DNA of 64,000 nt from Micromonospora sp. MH99 (GTDB lineage: Bacteria; Actinomycetota; Actinomycetes; Mycobacteriales; Micromonosporaceae), in contig NZ_MUZA01000003.1 of NCBI RefSeq assembly GCF_021442385.1, forward strand, positions 124,001 through 188,000. The letters run 5' to 3'. The position numbers and the translations under genes are program-made. The notes beneath the pieces are model-generated. The model was not told the DNA's origin. It saw only the letters and a list, made by a program, of their open reading frames with translations, and searched no databases. Below are positions 6,882 to 15,023 of the stretch, piece after piece. Each line of letters begins with the position of its first letter. The first letter of the stretch is position 1.

Positions 6882-8216
6882 ATGCCTCGAACCCTGCACC
6901 TCAACGCGTTCCTGATGGGCGTCGGCCACCACGAGGCCGCCTGGCGGCACCCGCGCACCGACCCGCGTCGGGTCACCGACGTGCGGCACTTCCAGGAGCT
7001 GGCCCGGATCGCCGAACGCGGCACCCTCGACTCGCTGTTCCTCGCCGACGGGCTGTCGGTCGGGCCGAACCCCCGGCACAACATCCAGGCCGTCTTCGAG
7101 CCGCTGACCCTGCTCGCGTCGCTCGCCGCCGTGACCGAGCACATCGGTCTCATCGCGACCGTCTCCACCACCTACAACGAGCCGTTCCACGTCGCCCGCA
7201 AGTTCGCGTCCCTGGACCATCTCAGCGGTGGCCGCGCCGGCTGGAACATCGTCACCTCCGCCCAGGAGCGGGAGGCGGTCAACTTCAACCGCGACAGCCA
7301 CCCCGCGCACGCCGACCGCTACCGGCGGGCCGCCGAGTTCGTCGACGTGGCGATCAAGCTCTGGGACAGCTGGGAGGACGACGCGCTGGTCTTCGACACC
7401 TCCGGCGGGATCTTCGCCGACACCGACCGGGTGCACGAGGTGGCCCACCGCGGGCCGGAGTTCCAGGTTCGCGGCCCGCTCAACATTCCCCGACCGCCGC
7501 AGGGCCGGCCGCTGCTCGTGCAGGCCGGCTCGTCGCCGGACGGGATCGCCTTCGCCGCCCGGTTCGCCGAGGCCGTCTTCACCGCCCAGCAGACCCTCGC
7601 CGACGGGCAGCGCTTCTACGCCGAGCTGCGCCGTCAGGTCACCGCCGCCGGCCGGAACCCCGACCTGGTGAAGGTGCTGCCCGGCATCGCGCCCGTGATC
7701 GGCGGCACCGAGGCCGAGGCGCGCACGCTCGCCGCCGAGCTGGAGGAGCTGATCGTCCCCGAGTACGCCCTCGCGCAGCTCTCCGGGATGCTCGGCATCG
7801 ACCTCACCGGCCTGCCGCTGGACTCCCCGCTGCCCGAGCTGCCGGACTCCGGCACCGTGCAGGCCCACCAGAGCCGCTACCAGCTCGTCACCGACCTGGC
7901 CCGCCGGGAGAAGCTCACCGTCCGGCAGCTCATCGGCCGGCTCGGTGGCGGCCGGGGTCACCGCGTGGTCGCCGGCACCCCGGAGCAGGTCGCCGACCAG
8001 ATCGAGCTGTGGTTCACCCAGGGCGCCGCCGACGGGTTCAACATCATGCCGCCGCACCTGCCCGGCGGGCTCGCCGACTTCGTCGACCACGTGGTGCCGG
8101 TGCTGCGAGCGCGAGGGTTGTTCCGCACCGGATACACGGGCGCGACCCTGCGCGAGCACTACGGCCTGCCCCGACCGGCCAGCTCGTACGCCGCGCCGAC
8201 GCTGGTGCCGGCGTGA
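6882..8216 (+). CDS. LLM-class FMN-dependent monooxygenase (NtaA/SnaA/DszA type)
   Basis: 444 residues of the luciferase-like TIM-barrel fold. The N-terminus LNAFLMGVGHHEAAWRHP and the segments LSGGRAGWNIVTSAQEREAVNF and QAGSSPDGIAFAARFAEAVF are typical of the NtaA/SnaA/SoxA/DszA branch. This branch uses FMNH2 from a partner reductase to cleave C-S or C-N bonds. Being in an operon with an SsuABC-like importer and a flavin reductase, and behind a cysteine-type leader, it most likely releases sulfite from an organosulfur compound. The exact substrate is unknown. Its stop overlaps the GTG of the reductase. Confidence 0.9.
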   Translation: MPRTLHLNAFLMGVGHHEAAWRHPRTDPRRVTDVRHFQELARIAERGTLDSLFLADGLSVGPNPRHNIQAVFEPLTLLASLAAVTEHIGLIATVSTTYNEPFHVARKFASLDHLSGGRAGWNIVTSAQEREAVNFNRDSHPAHADRYRRAAEFVDVAIKLWDSWEDDALVFDTSGGIFADTDRVHEVAHRGPEFQVRGPLNIPRPPQGRPLLVQAGSSPDGIAFAARFAEAVFTAQQTLADGQRFYAELRRQVTAAGRNPDLVKVLPGIAPVIGGTEAEARTLAAELEELIVPEYALAQLSGMLGIDLTGLPLDSPLPELPDSGTVQAHQSRYQLVTDLARREKLTVRQLIGRLGGGRGHRVVAGTPEQVADQIELWFTQGAADGFNIMPPHLPGGLADFVDHVVPVLRARGLFRTGYTGATLREHYGLPRPASSYAAPTLVPA

Positions 8217-8773
8217 CCACCGTGGAGCGTCCGACAACGGACGCGACCGAGCTGCGACCGGTGGACCGGGACCTGTTCCGCGCGCTGCTGCGCCGGCAGG
8301 CCACCAGCGTCACGGTGGTCACCGCCGTGGCCCGGTCCACCGACCCGGCCTGCCTTGGTGGGATCGGCGCACCCCTCCGGGCCGGGTTCACCGCCACCTC
8401 GTTCACCTCGGTCTCGTTGGATCCGCCGCTCGTCTCGTTCTGCCTCGGTACGGCGTCGTCGAGCTGGCCGGTGCTGGCCCGCGCCGAGCACGTCGCGGTG
8501 CATCTGCTGGCCGCGCGGCAGCGGGAAGCCGCGACGGTCTTCGCCACCAGCGGCATCGACCGGTTCGCCGCCTACCCGGACTGGACACCCGGCCCGTTCG
8601 GGGTGCCGCTGCTGAGCGGGGTGCTGGCCCGGCTGCTCTGCCGGGTGGTGCACCGCGTCCCGGCCGGCGACCACACGCTGGTGATCGCCGAACCGCTCGC
8701 CCTGAGCGACGGCGGCGACGGTGCCCCGCTGGTGCACCACAGGGGTGGGTACACCACGGCAGCGCCGGCATGA
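8213..8773 (+). CDS. Flavin reductase family protein (FMN reductase partner)
   Basis: 186 residues starting at a GTG that overlaps the monooxygenase stop (GTGA). The flavin-reductase domain shows RALLRRQATSVTVVTAV, then GFTATSFTSVSLDPPLVSFCL, the FMN-binding strand typical of HpaC/DszD-type reductases. The C-terminus ends PLVHHRGGYTT, also a family hallmark. It should supply FMNH2 to the adjacent monooxygenase using NAD(P)H. Codon use and tight overlap show it belongs to the organosulfur operon. Confidence 0.9.
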   Translation: MTTVERPTTDATELRPVDRDLFRALLRRQATSVTVVTAVARSTDPACLGGIGAPLRAGFTATSFTSVSLDPPLVSFCLGTASSSWPVLARAEHVAVHLLAARQREAATVFATSGIDRFAAYPDWTPGPFGVPLLSGVLARLLCRVVHRVPAGDHTLVIAEPLALSDGGDGAPLVHHRGGYTTAAPA

Positions 8774-9387
8774 CCGCACCGACCACGTCCGACCTGCTCG
8801 CGCTGGACCGGGCCGCCCAGGACCTGCTGTTCCGGGCGGCCCGAACGGCCGAGGCGTTCACCGACGAACCGGTCACCGACGCGCAGGTAGCGGCGATCCA
8901 CGACCTGATCCGGTACGGGCCGACCGCGTACAACGGCCAGCCGCTGCGGGTGCTGCTGCTGCGCTCGCCGGAGTCCCGGGCCCGGCTGCTGCCGCACCTG
9001 TCCAGCGCCAACCGGGCCAGGACGGCCAGCGCCCCGCTGACCGCGATCCTCGCCGCCGACGTCGACTTTCACGAGCGGCTGCCCGAGCTGTATCCGCACC
9101 GACCACAGGCCCGGGAGTGGCTGACGGACCGGGCGGCGCGCGTCGAGCAGGCCCGGTTCAGCGCGACTCTGCAGATCGGCTACCTGATCGTCGGTGTCCG
9201 CGCCGCCGGTCTCGCCGCCGGCCCGATGGCCGGTTTCGACGTCGCGGGCGTCCAGCGGGAGTTCCTCCCCGACGGTCGGCACGAGGTGCTGCTCCTGCTG
9301 AACCTCGGGCACCCGGCCGCGCACACCGGGCCGGCACGTCTGCCCCGGCTGGACGCCGGGGACGTGATCCGCACCCTCGATTGCTGA
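8770..9387 (+). CDS. Nitroreductase-family protein (RutE-like malonic semialdehyde reductase)
   Basis: 205 residues starting at an ATG that overlaps the previous stop (ATGA). It has the FMN nitroreductase fold: LLFRAARTAEAFTDEPV, then LIRYGPTAYNGQPLRVLLL for FMN contacts, and a C-terminal GHP segment. The pattern GPTAYNGQP is characteristic of the RutE/HadB group, which reduces malonic semialdehyde or acts on small carbonyl or quinone substrates. Here it is the last gene of the organosulfur operon and probably detoxifies the aldehyde left after desulfonation. That role is inferred. A strong hairpin follows. Confidence 0.85.
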   Translation: MTAPTTSDLLALDRAAQDLLFRAARTAEAFTDEPVTDAQVAAIHDLIRYGPTAYNGQPLRVLLLRSPESRARLLPHLSSANRARTASAPLTAILAADVDFHERLPELYPHRPQAREWLTDRAARVEQARFSATLQIGYLIVGVRAAGLAAGPMAGFDVAGVQREFLPDGRHEVLLLLNLGHPAAHTGPARLPRLDAGDVIRTLDC

Positions 9388-9401
9388 CCGGGAAGACGGG
9401 A

Positions 9402-9440
9402 CCGTCCCCGGTGCCGGAGGGACGCCGGCACCGGGGACGG
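9402..9440. terminator. Bidirectional hairpin terminator
   Basis: A 16-bp perfect stem (CCGTCCCCGGTGCCGG and its complement) with a 7-nt loop lies between the convergent genes ending at 9387 and 9452. Confidence 0.8.
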
Positions 9441-9451
9441 AAGGTCGCGGG

Positions 9452-11206
9452 TCAGGCCCCCTTGACCCAGTCCACAGTGAAGCGGGCGAAGAAGATCCCG
9501 CCGGTGTTGCCCACCTCGTACAGGTTGCCGACCGTCCCGTCGTTCAGCACGGCCATCGTCGAGTAGCCCGCGCCGCCCGGCTTGACCAGCGCACGGGCCG
9601 GCCAGCTGGCGCCGTCGTCGGTGGAGAGCCGGACCGTGAGGTCGTTGCGCGCGGCCGGGGCGGCGTTGTTGCTGAACAGGGCGGTGCGGGTGCGCACCGG
9701 AGCGCCGTTCGTGCCCACCTCGGACGGGCGCAGGTAGGAGATCTCGTCGGCGTTGCACAGCGGATCGGTCAGCACGGCGCTGGCCGTGGCCGGGCCGAAC
9801 GTCACGCCACCGTCGGTGGACGTGGAGTAGAACCGGCTGCGGGTGCTGTTGTGCCGCATGTTCTGCACGATCGCCCCGGTGCCGCGCTCGATCGCCTTGC
9901 TCTCGTTGATGTTCCCGCCCGCCGGTCCGCCGCGCCGCCACGTCACGCCGTGGTCGTCGCTGTAGATGTTGCCGGTCTGGGTCAGGCCCGCCGCGTCCCG
10001 GTAGACGAACGGCTGGATCAGGCGTCCGGTGCTGCTCTGGATGCCGTGCCCGGAGGAGAAGAACGCCTGCTGCCAGGTCGCCACCTTGATGGTCGGGTTC
10101 AGCTCCACCGGGGCGCTCCAGGTGGCGCCGTTGTCCCGGCTGGTGATGTATTGCAGGTGCAGGCTGTTCGGGTCGTCGGCGGTGTTCAGACCCGAGGAGC
10201 CGGACCAGAAGCTGATGCCCGGCTTGGGGGAGCGGGTGTAGAAGCAGTAGACGACACCTGTGGTGCGGTCCACCAGCAGGCTCGGGTCGCCCGCTCCCTC
10301 ACTGATGGTGGCCGGCGCGTGGATGACGCGCGGCTGGTCGAAGGTACGTCCACCGTCGGTGCTGCGGGTCATGGCGATCTGGATGTTGTTGGTGCCGCCA
10401 CCCAGGTCGTACGAGCCGTTGACCCGGGCGTCTGCGACGGCGATGACGGTGCCGTTGTTGGTGACGGCCATGCCCGGGATCCGGACCGAGGCCGCCGTTC
10501 CGTCGTACCGGCCGTTGGCGCCGTTGAGGTTGCGGATGACGCTCTGGGTGGTCAGCACCGCCGTGCTGTTCATCTGCGGGGTGCCGGCGGCCAGGCCGCA
10601 CCCGGCGGTGCCGCGCACCGTGGTGTCGAAACCGGAAGCGGTGACCCGCAGGGTGTACGCGGTGCCGGCGCCGACGGTCCAGTAGTGCAGGTAGTTGCCG
10701 CCGGCCGCGATGCTGCGGGTCCACGGGGAACCGGTGCGCCCGGGCCACGCGACGGTGAAGTCGCGGGCGGTGGTGGTGCGGTTCTCCAGGGCGAGCTGGA
10801 GCCGGCCGGCCGTGCAGTCGTAACTGGCGAGCGCGGACATGCCGGTGCCGCAGTGGAAGATGCCGGCGGAGGTGTCGTCCAGCCCGGTCGGGGTGGTCGT
10901 CCGCAGGGTGTACGCGGTGCCCGCAGGGAGGGTCCAGTACAGCTCGTTGCTGCTGCTGCCGGCTGCGACCGTCCGGGTCCAGGGCGAGTTGGTGCGGCCC
11001 GGCCAGGTGACGGTGAAGGTCTGCGCGGTGGTGCTGCCGTTGGTGAGCCGCAGGTTGAGCCGGCCGGTCGTGCAGTCGGCGCTGGCGGTGGCGCTCACGC
11101 CGGCGGGGGCGGCGTGAGCTGGCGTGGCGGGCAGGATCGCGGCCACGCCGAGGACGGCGACCACGACAGCTGTCACTCGGCGCGACAGTGCTCGGACAGG
11201 AGACAC
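9452..11206 (-). CDS. Secreted exo-alpha-sialidase (GH33)
   Basis: 584 residues. The GTG at 11206 is preferred because GGAAGGA lies 6 nt upstream. Residues 1-32 are a Sec signal peptide ending AHA. Residues ~35-205 hold two ~85-residue beta-rich repeats (each with TxTFTVTWPGRT and SPWTR), probably carbohydrate-binding. Then comes a six-bladed sialidase domain with the RIP motif (VRIPGMAV) and five Asp boxes (STDGGRTF, SRDNGATW, SDDHGVTW, STDGGVTF, STDDGASW). It releases terminal sialic acid outside the cell. It stands alone and divergent from the GH35 gene. An operator-like site shared with the sialic-acid operon lies 52-67 nt upstream. Confidence 0.92.
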   Translation of the reverse strand: MSPVRALSRRVTAVVVAVLGVAAILPATPAHAAPAGVSATASADCTTGRLNLRLTNGSTTAQTFTVTWPGRTNSPWTRTVAAGSSSNELYWTLPAGTAYTLRTTTPTGLDDTSAGIFHCGTGMSALASYDCTAGRLQLALENRTTTARDFTVAWPGRTGSPWTRSIAAGGNYLHYWTVGAGTAYTLRVTASGFDTTVRGTAGCGLAAGTPQMNSTAVLTTQSVIRNLNGANGRYDGTAASVRIPGMAVTNNGTVIAVADARVNGSYDLGGGTNNIQIAMTRSTDGGRTFDQPRVIHAPATISEGAGDPSLLVDRTTGVVYCFYTRSPKPGISFWSGSSGLNTADDPNSLHLQYITSRDNGATWSAPVELNPTIKVATWQQAFFSSGHGIQSSTGRLIQPFVYRDAAGLTQTGNIYSDDHGVTWRRGGPAGGNINESKAIERGTGAIVQNMRHNSTRSRFYSTSTDGGVTFGPATASAVLTDPLCNADEISYLRPSEVGTNGAPVRTRTALFSNNAAPAARNDLTVRLSTDDGASWPARALVKPGGAGYSTMAVLNDGTVGNLYEVGNTGGIFFARFTVDWVKGA

Positions 11207-11513
11207 AGGATTCCTTCCGGGGGACGGGGGTGCGAACGGGGGAAGCAAGGCGTAAGACGTCGGATATCTGATGTCGGGACGCTAACCGGACGCCGGCCGG
11301 TCGTCAATAGATCGATGCGGGAGGGTGCGCGGGGGCGCGGGCATCCAGGGTGGACGGCCGCTCTGATCGAAGATGCCGGATAGGGCGCACATATTTACAT
11401 CATGTTGCGTCGTCTGGCAGGCTCAATCGCATCGACCACCTTCGTCATTCCGGCGGTCGGGCCGGTCCCCGGCCCGCGACCGCCGCCGGCGACGCCTGTC
11501 CGAAGGAGACCCC
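11207..11513. other. Divergent intergenic region between sialidase and GH35 genes
   Basis: 307 nt holding upstream signals for both genes, including the operator-like site at 11258-11273 and AT-richer DNA around 11385-11405. No gene is visible in it. Confidence 0.6.
11258..11273. promoter_or_regulatory. Operator-like site A (TCNGANNTCNGA)
   Basis: CGTCGGATATCTGATG contains the core TCGGATATCTGA (11260-11271). A second overlapping near-match, TCTGATGTCGGG, begins at 11267. The same core occurs before four other transcription units of the glycan island. Confidence 0.6.
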
Positions 11514-13856
11514 ATGGAACGGCGCCAACTCCTCACCCTCGGCGTGCTCAGTCCGTTCGCGGCGATGCTGACCTCGGGCGGCCCGGCCAACGCCGCGGCG
11601 GCGGCGCAGACCTTCGGGTTCTCCGCCGACGGCAGCGACTTCCTGCTCGACGGCCAGCCGTTCCAGATCCGCAGCGGCGAGATGCACCCGGCCCGCATCC
11701 CGGTGCAGTACTGGCGGCACCGGATCCAGATGGCCAAGGCGATGGGCATGAACACGATCGCCATCTACGTGATGTGGAACCACATCGAGGAACGACAGGG
11801 CGTCTTCGACTTCACCACCGATCGGCGGGACATCGCCGGCTTCATCCGCCTGTGCCAGGCCGAGGGCATGTACGTGCTGCTGCGTCCCGGCCCGTACGTC
11901 TGCGGCGAGTGGGACCTGGGTGGTCTACCGCCGTACCTACTGCGCAACCCGAGCATCAGGCTGCGCGTCCGCACCGCCGCCGACCCCAACTACATGGCCG
12001 CCGTCACGCGCTACATCACCGCTCTCGCCGCGGTGGTCAAGCCGCTGATGGTGGCCAACGGCGGGCCGATCCTGATGGTCCAGATCGAGAACGAGTACGG
12101 CTCGTACGGCAACGACGCCGTCTACCTGGAGGAGTTGCGACAACTGTGGCTGCGGGCCGGGATCACCGGACCGTTCTACACCGAGGACGGCCTCGGCCAG
12201 GTGCAGGGCAACCGGACTGTCGTCACCGGTGGCGCGATCGCGCTCAGCGGTGGTGACGCCGCCGCCATCGCCGCCGCGCGGCAGTCCTTCCCGACCGTCC
12301 CGGCCATGTCCGGCGAGCTCTACCCGGGCTGGTTGACCCACTGGGGCGACGGTGGCTTCGCCGGCTCGAACACCGACATCTCCAGCCAGCTGCGGGGCCT
12401 GATGGCCGGCCGGCTGTCGTTCAACATCTACATGATCCACGGTGGAACGAACTTCGGGTACTCCGCGGGTGCGAACGCCGCCGACAACGGCTCCGGCTAC
12501 CAGGCGGACATCACCACCTACGACTACGGTGCGCCGATCACCGAGCAGGGCGGCCCGTCGCGGCTGTATCCGACCTACCGCGAGATCATCGGCACGGCCC
12601 TCGGGGTGACGCTGCCGGCCGTGCCCGCGCCGATCCCCACCATCGTGCGTACCGGCGGCCAGGCGGTGCTGCCCACGCCGTACGCCTCGCTGTGGGACAA
12701 CCTGCCGGCCGCGCTGCCGACCCAGACGAATCCACAACCGATGGAGATGTACGGCCAGAACTCCGGCTTCATGCTCTACCGCCGGGTCCTGCCCGGCTAC
12801 ACCCGGGCGACGCTGGACGTCAGGTCGGTACGCGACTATGCGACGGTGTTCCTCGACGGCGTCTACCAGGGCGGAATGTCCCGGAGCAACCTTCCGGCGG
12901 CCTACACGACGCCGCTCGGCGTGACGGTGCAGGACGCGCCGCTGGCGTTGAAGACCTCGGCGAGCGGCAGCCCCACGCTCGACATCCTGGTCGAGGGCAT
13001 GGGCCGGAACAACTACGGTCAGGCGCTCGTCGACCGCAAGGGCATCACCGAACGCGTGTCCCTCGTCGACGCGGGCACCCTGACCGGCACGTTGACCAAC
13101 TGGCAGACCCACCTGCTGCCGGTCGACGAGGCGTTCGTGGCCGGCCTCCGTCCGGTGCTCAGCAACAGCTCGCGGCCCGGCATCTTCTTCAAGGCCACGG
13201 TGAACCTCACCCAGACCGGCGACACGTACCTCGACATGTCCCGCTGGACCAAGGGCGTGGTCTGGGTCAACGGCCGCAACCTGGGCCGCTACTGGAAGGT
13301 GGGGCCCCAGCAGCGGCTCTACTGCCCGGCGCCGTGGCTGCGGGTCGGCGCGAACGAGATCGTCGTCTTCGACCTGCACCAGGTGCAGGCCCAGCCGATC
13401 TCCTTCGAAGCCACCCTGAGCGGCCAGTCGGGCGCCGTCCGCCACACGGTGGTCAACCGGGCCAGCGGCAAGGCCCTCGACGTGCCGGACCTGTCCCGGG
13501 TCACCGGCGTGCAGCTGATCCAGTGGACCCCCAACGGCGGTGCCAACCAGGCGTGGCTGATGGCCGGCGCGGTGGGTGCCGTCACCACGATGACCAGCGT
13601 CAGCTCGGGTCTGCTCGCGGACGTCGAGGCGAGTTCCACGGCGGACGGGGCGCGGGTCATCCAGTGGACCGCTACCGGCGGCGGCAACCAGCAGTGGCGG
13701 GTCGTGACGGCGTCCGGCGAGTTCGTGAAGCTCGTCAACGTGCAGACCGGCAAGGTCCTGGCCGTGGCCGGCGGCGCGACCACCAACGGGGCCACGATCG
13801 TGCAGCAGACCGACACCGGCAGCGCCTCCCAGCACTGGCGGCTCACGCCGTCCTGA
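11514..13856 (+). CDS. Secreted GH35 beta-galactosidase with ricin-type lectin domain
   Basis: 780 residues. The start ATG at 11514 has GAAGGAG 7 nt upstream and opens a signal peptide with an RR pair (MERRQLLTLGVLS), probably Tat. The GH35 barrel spans ~35-340: YWRHRIQMAKAMGMNTIAIYVMWN, catalytic acid/base E194 in QIENEYGSYG, and nucleophile E268 in MSGELYPGW. Beta-sandwich domains follow (RRVLPGYTRATLDVRS, and VVWVNGRNLGRYWKVGPQQRLYCP). The last ~140 residues are a ricin-B-like trefoil with QxW repeats. It removes terminal beta-galactose from extracellular glycans, such as sialidase-uncovered galactose. It is monocistronic. Confidence 0.93.
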   Translation: MERRQLLTLGVLSPFAAMLTSGGPANAAAAAQTFGFSADGSDFLLDGQPFQIRSGEMHPARIPVQYWRHRIQMAKAMGMNTIAIYVMWNHIEERQGVFDFTTDRRDIAGFIRLCQAEGMYVLLRPGPYVCGEWDLGGLPPYLLRNPSIRLRVRTAADPNYMAAVTRYITALAAVVKPLMVANGGPILMVQIENEYGSYGNDAVYLEELRQLWLRAGITGPFYTEDGLGQVQGNRTVVTGGAIALSGGDAAAIAAARQSFPTVPAMSGELYPGWLTHWGDGGFAGSNTDISSQLRGLMAGRLSFNIYMIHGGTNFGYSAGANAADNGSGYQADITTYDYGAPITEQGGPSRLYPTYREIIGTALGVTLPAVPAPIPTIVRTGGQAVLPTPYASLWDNLPAALPTQTNPQPMEMYGQNSGFMLYRRVLPGYTRATLDVRSVRDYATVFLDGVYQGGMSRSNLPAAYTTPLGVTVQDAPLALKTSASGSPTLDILVEGMGRNNYGQALVDRKGITERVSLVDAGTLTGTLTNWQTHLLPVDEAFVAGLRPVLSNSSRPGIFFKATVNLTQTGDTYLDMSRWTKGVVWVNGRNLGRYWKVGPQQRLYCPAPWLRVGANEIVVFDLHQVQAQPISFEATLSGQSGAVRHTVVNRASGKALDVPDLSRVTGVQLIQWTPNGGANQAWLMAGAVGAVTTMTSVSSGLLADVEASSTADGARVIQWTATGGGNQQWRVVTASGEFVKLVNVQTGKVLAVAGGATTNGATIVQQTDTGSASQHWRLTPS

Positions 13857-13970
13857 CGCCGCCCGGGCGGCCGGTCACCGGCGGCGACCACCAGGTCGGC
13901 CCGGGTTGGTGGGGGTCGGTGTGCGACCTGTTGCGGTGCGGCGGCCGCGCAGGTCGCCCACCGGCCCCGC

Positions 13971-14020
13971 GTCGTTCCCGTGAACTGACCACGCAGTCGT
14001 TCCCGTGAACTGCCCACGCA
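13971..14020. repeat. Two tandem 25-bp repeats, candidate DeoR operator
   Basis: Units at 13971-13995 and 13996-14020 differ at a single base. Each contains the imperfect palindrome GTTCCCGTGAAC. They end 51 nt before the DeoR-family start, the usual place for an autoregulatory operator. Binding is inferred. Confidence 0.6.
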
Positions 14021-14071
14021 CCGGAGATGCGAAGATGGCCGCATGGGCAGGCGGAGCGACCGGAGTGGGAC

Positions 14072-14851
14072 GTGAACCAGCGCGAGCGGTGGCACCGGCT
14101 CCTGGAGATGGTCGCGGTCGAGGGTCAGCTCGACATCGAGTCCACCGCCCGTGAGCTGGGCGTGAGCACGGCGACCATCCGCCGTGACTTCGACGAGCTG
14201 GCCACCCAGCAGTTGGTGACGCGCACCCGGGGCGGCGTGGTCGTCACCAACGTCTCCTACGACCTGCCGCTGCGCTACAAGGCGGTGCGGCAGGCATCGG
14301 AGAAGCAGCGGATCGCCGCTGCCGCCCTCGCGTTGATCCCGCCGGGCAGCACGGTCGGGCTCAACGGCGGCACCACGACGACCGAGGTCGCCCGGGCGCT
14401 CGCGCTGCGCACCGACCCCGACGGGCAGTTGTCGGCGGCCACGGTGGTGACCAACGCGCTGAACATCGCCCACGAACTCATCGTGCGTCCGCACATCCGG
14501 GTGGTGCTCACCGGCGGGACGGCCCGGACCCAGTCGTACGAGCTGGTCGGCCGGATCGCGGAGACGATGCTCGCGTCCGTGGCGCTGGACGTCGTCGTGC
14601 TCGGGGTGGACGCGATCGACCACCAGCACGGCGCGAGCGCCCACAACGACGGCGAGGCGGCGGTCAACCACGTCATGGTGACCAGCGCGGCGCGGACGAT
14701 AGTCGTCGCGGACGCCTCGAAGCTGGGCCGCCGCAGCTTCAACCGGATCTGCCCGCTGGGCGACATCGACACCCTGATCACCGACCGGTCGGCCGACCCG
14801 CGGCAGGTGAGCCTCGTCGAGCAGGCCGGGGTCACCGTCCTCCAGGTCTGA
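14072..14851 (+). CDS. DeoR-family sugar-responsive repressor
   Basis: 259 residues starting at GTG 14072, with GGAGTGGG just upstream. An earlier ATG at 14027 would add 15 unrelated residues. The N-terminal winged helix has the DeoR fingerprint (RWHRLLEMVAVEGQLDIEST, then ARELGVSTATIRRDFDEL and RTRGGVV). The C-terminal isomerase-like sensor domain has GSTVGLNGGTTTTEVARAL and VVLTGGTARTQSYELVG, which bind a sugar phosphate. The tandem 25-bp repeat upstream is its likely operator. Located between GH35 and GH31, it may control galactose/GalNAc release or the tagatose-route genes. The inducer is unknown. Confidence 0.9.
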   Translation: MNQRERWHRLLEMVAVEGQLDIESTARELGVSTATIRRDFDELATQQLVTRTRGGVVVTNVSYDLPLRYKAVRQASEKQRIAAAALALIPPGSTVGLNGGTTTTEVARALALRTDPDGQLSAATVVTNALNIAHELIVRPHIRVVLTGGTARTQSYELVGRIAETMLASVALDVVVLGVDAIDHQHGASAHNDGEAAVNHVMVTSAARTIVVADASKLGRRSFNRICPLGDIDTLITDRSADPRQVSLVEQAGVTVLQV

Positions 14852-14919
14852 CGGTCGGCTGCCTGGATCGTCGGCCGGCGCACTCGTGTGAACACGGGCA
14901 CCGGGCAAAGATGTAACTC

Positions 14920-14959
14920 GATGCAAAATCGCGGGCTACTTATTGCATCTTGAGTCAAG
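14920..14959. promoter_or_regulatory. Inverted-repeat region upstream of the GH31 gene
   Basis: GATGCAA (14920-14926) and TTGCATC (14943-14949) form an inverted repeat with a 16-nt spacer. The perfect 11-bp palindrome CTTGAGTCAAG (14949-14959) directly follows. Both lie 65-104 nt before the GH31 start and do not match the TCNGANNTCNGA sites, so a different regulator is likely. Confidence 0.4.
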
Positions 14960-15023
14960 CGGGTGCAGCATTCCATTTCATCGGTCCCTGTGAATGTCAT
15001 CCTCACCACACCGGGAGAAAACG

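Noticed and set aside
5760..8237. 825-codon leftward open frame
   Set aside because: Opposite the permease, monooxygenase and reductase genes; low-complexity composition and no ribosome site.
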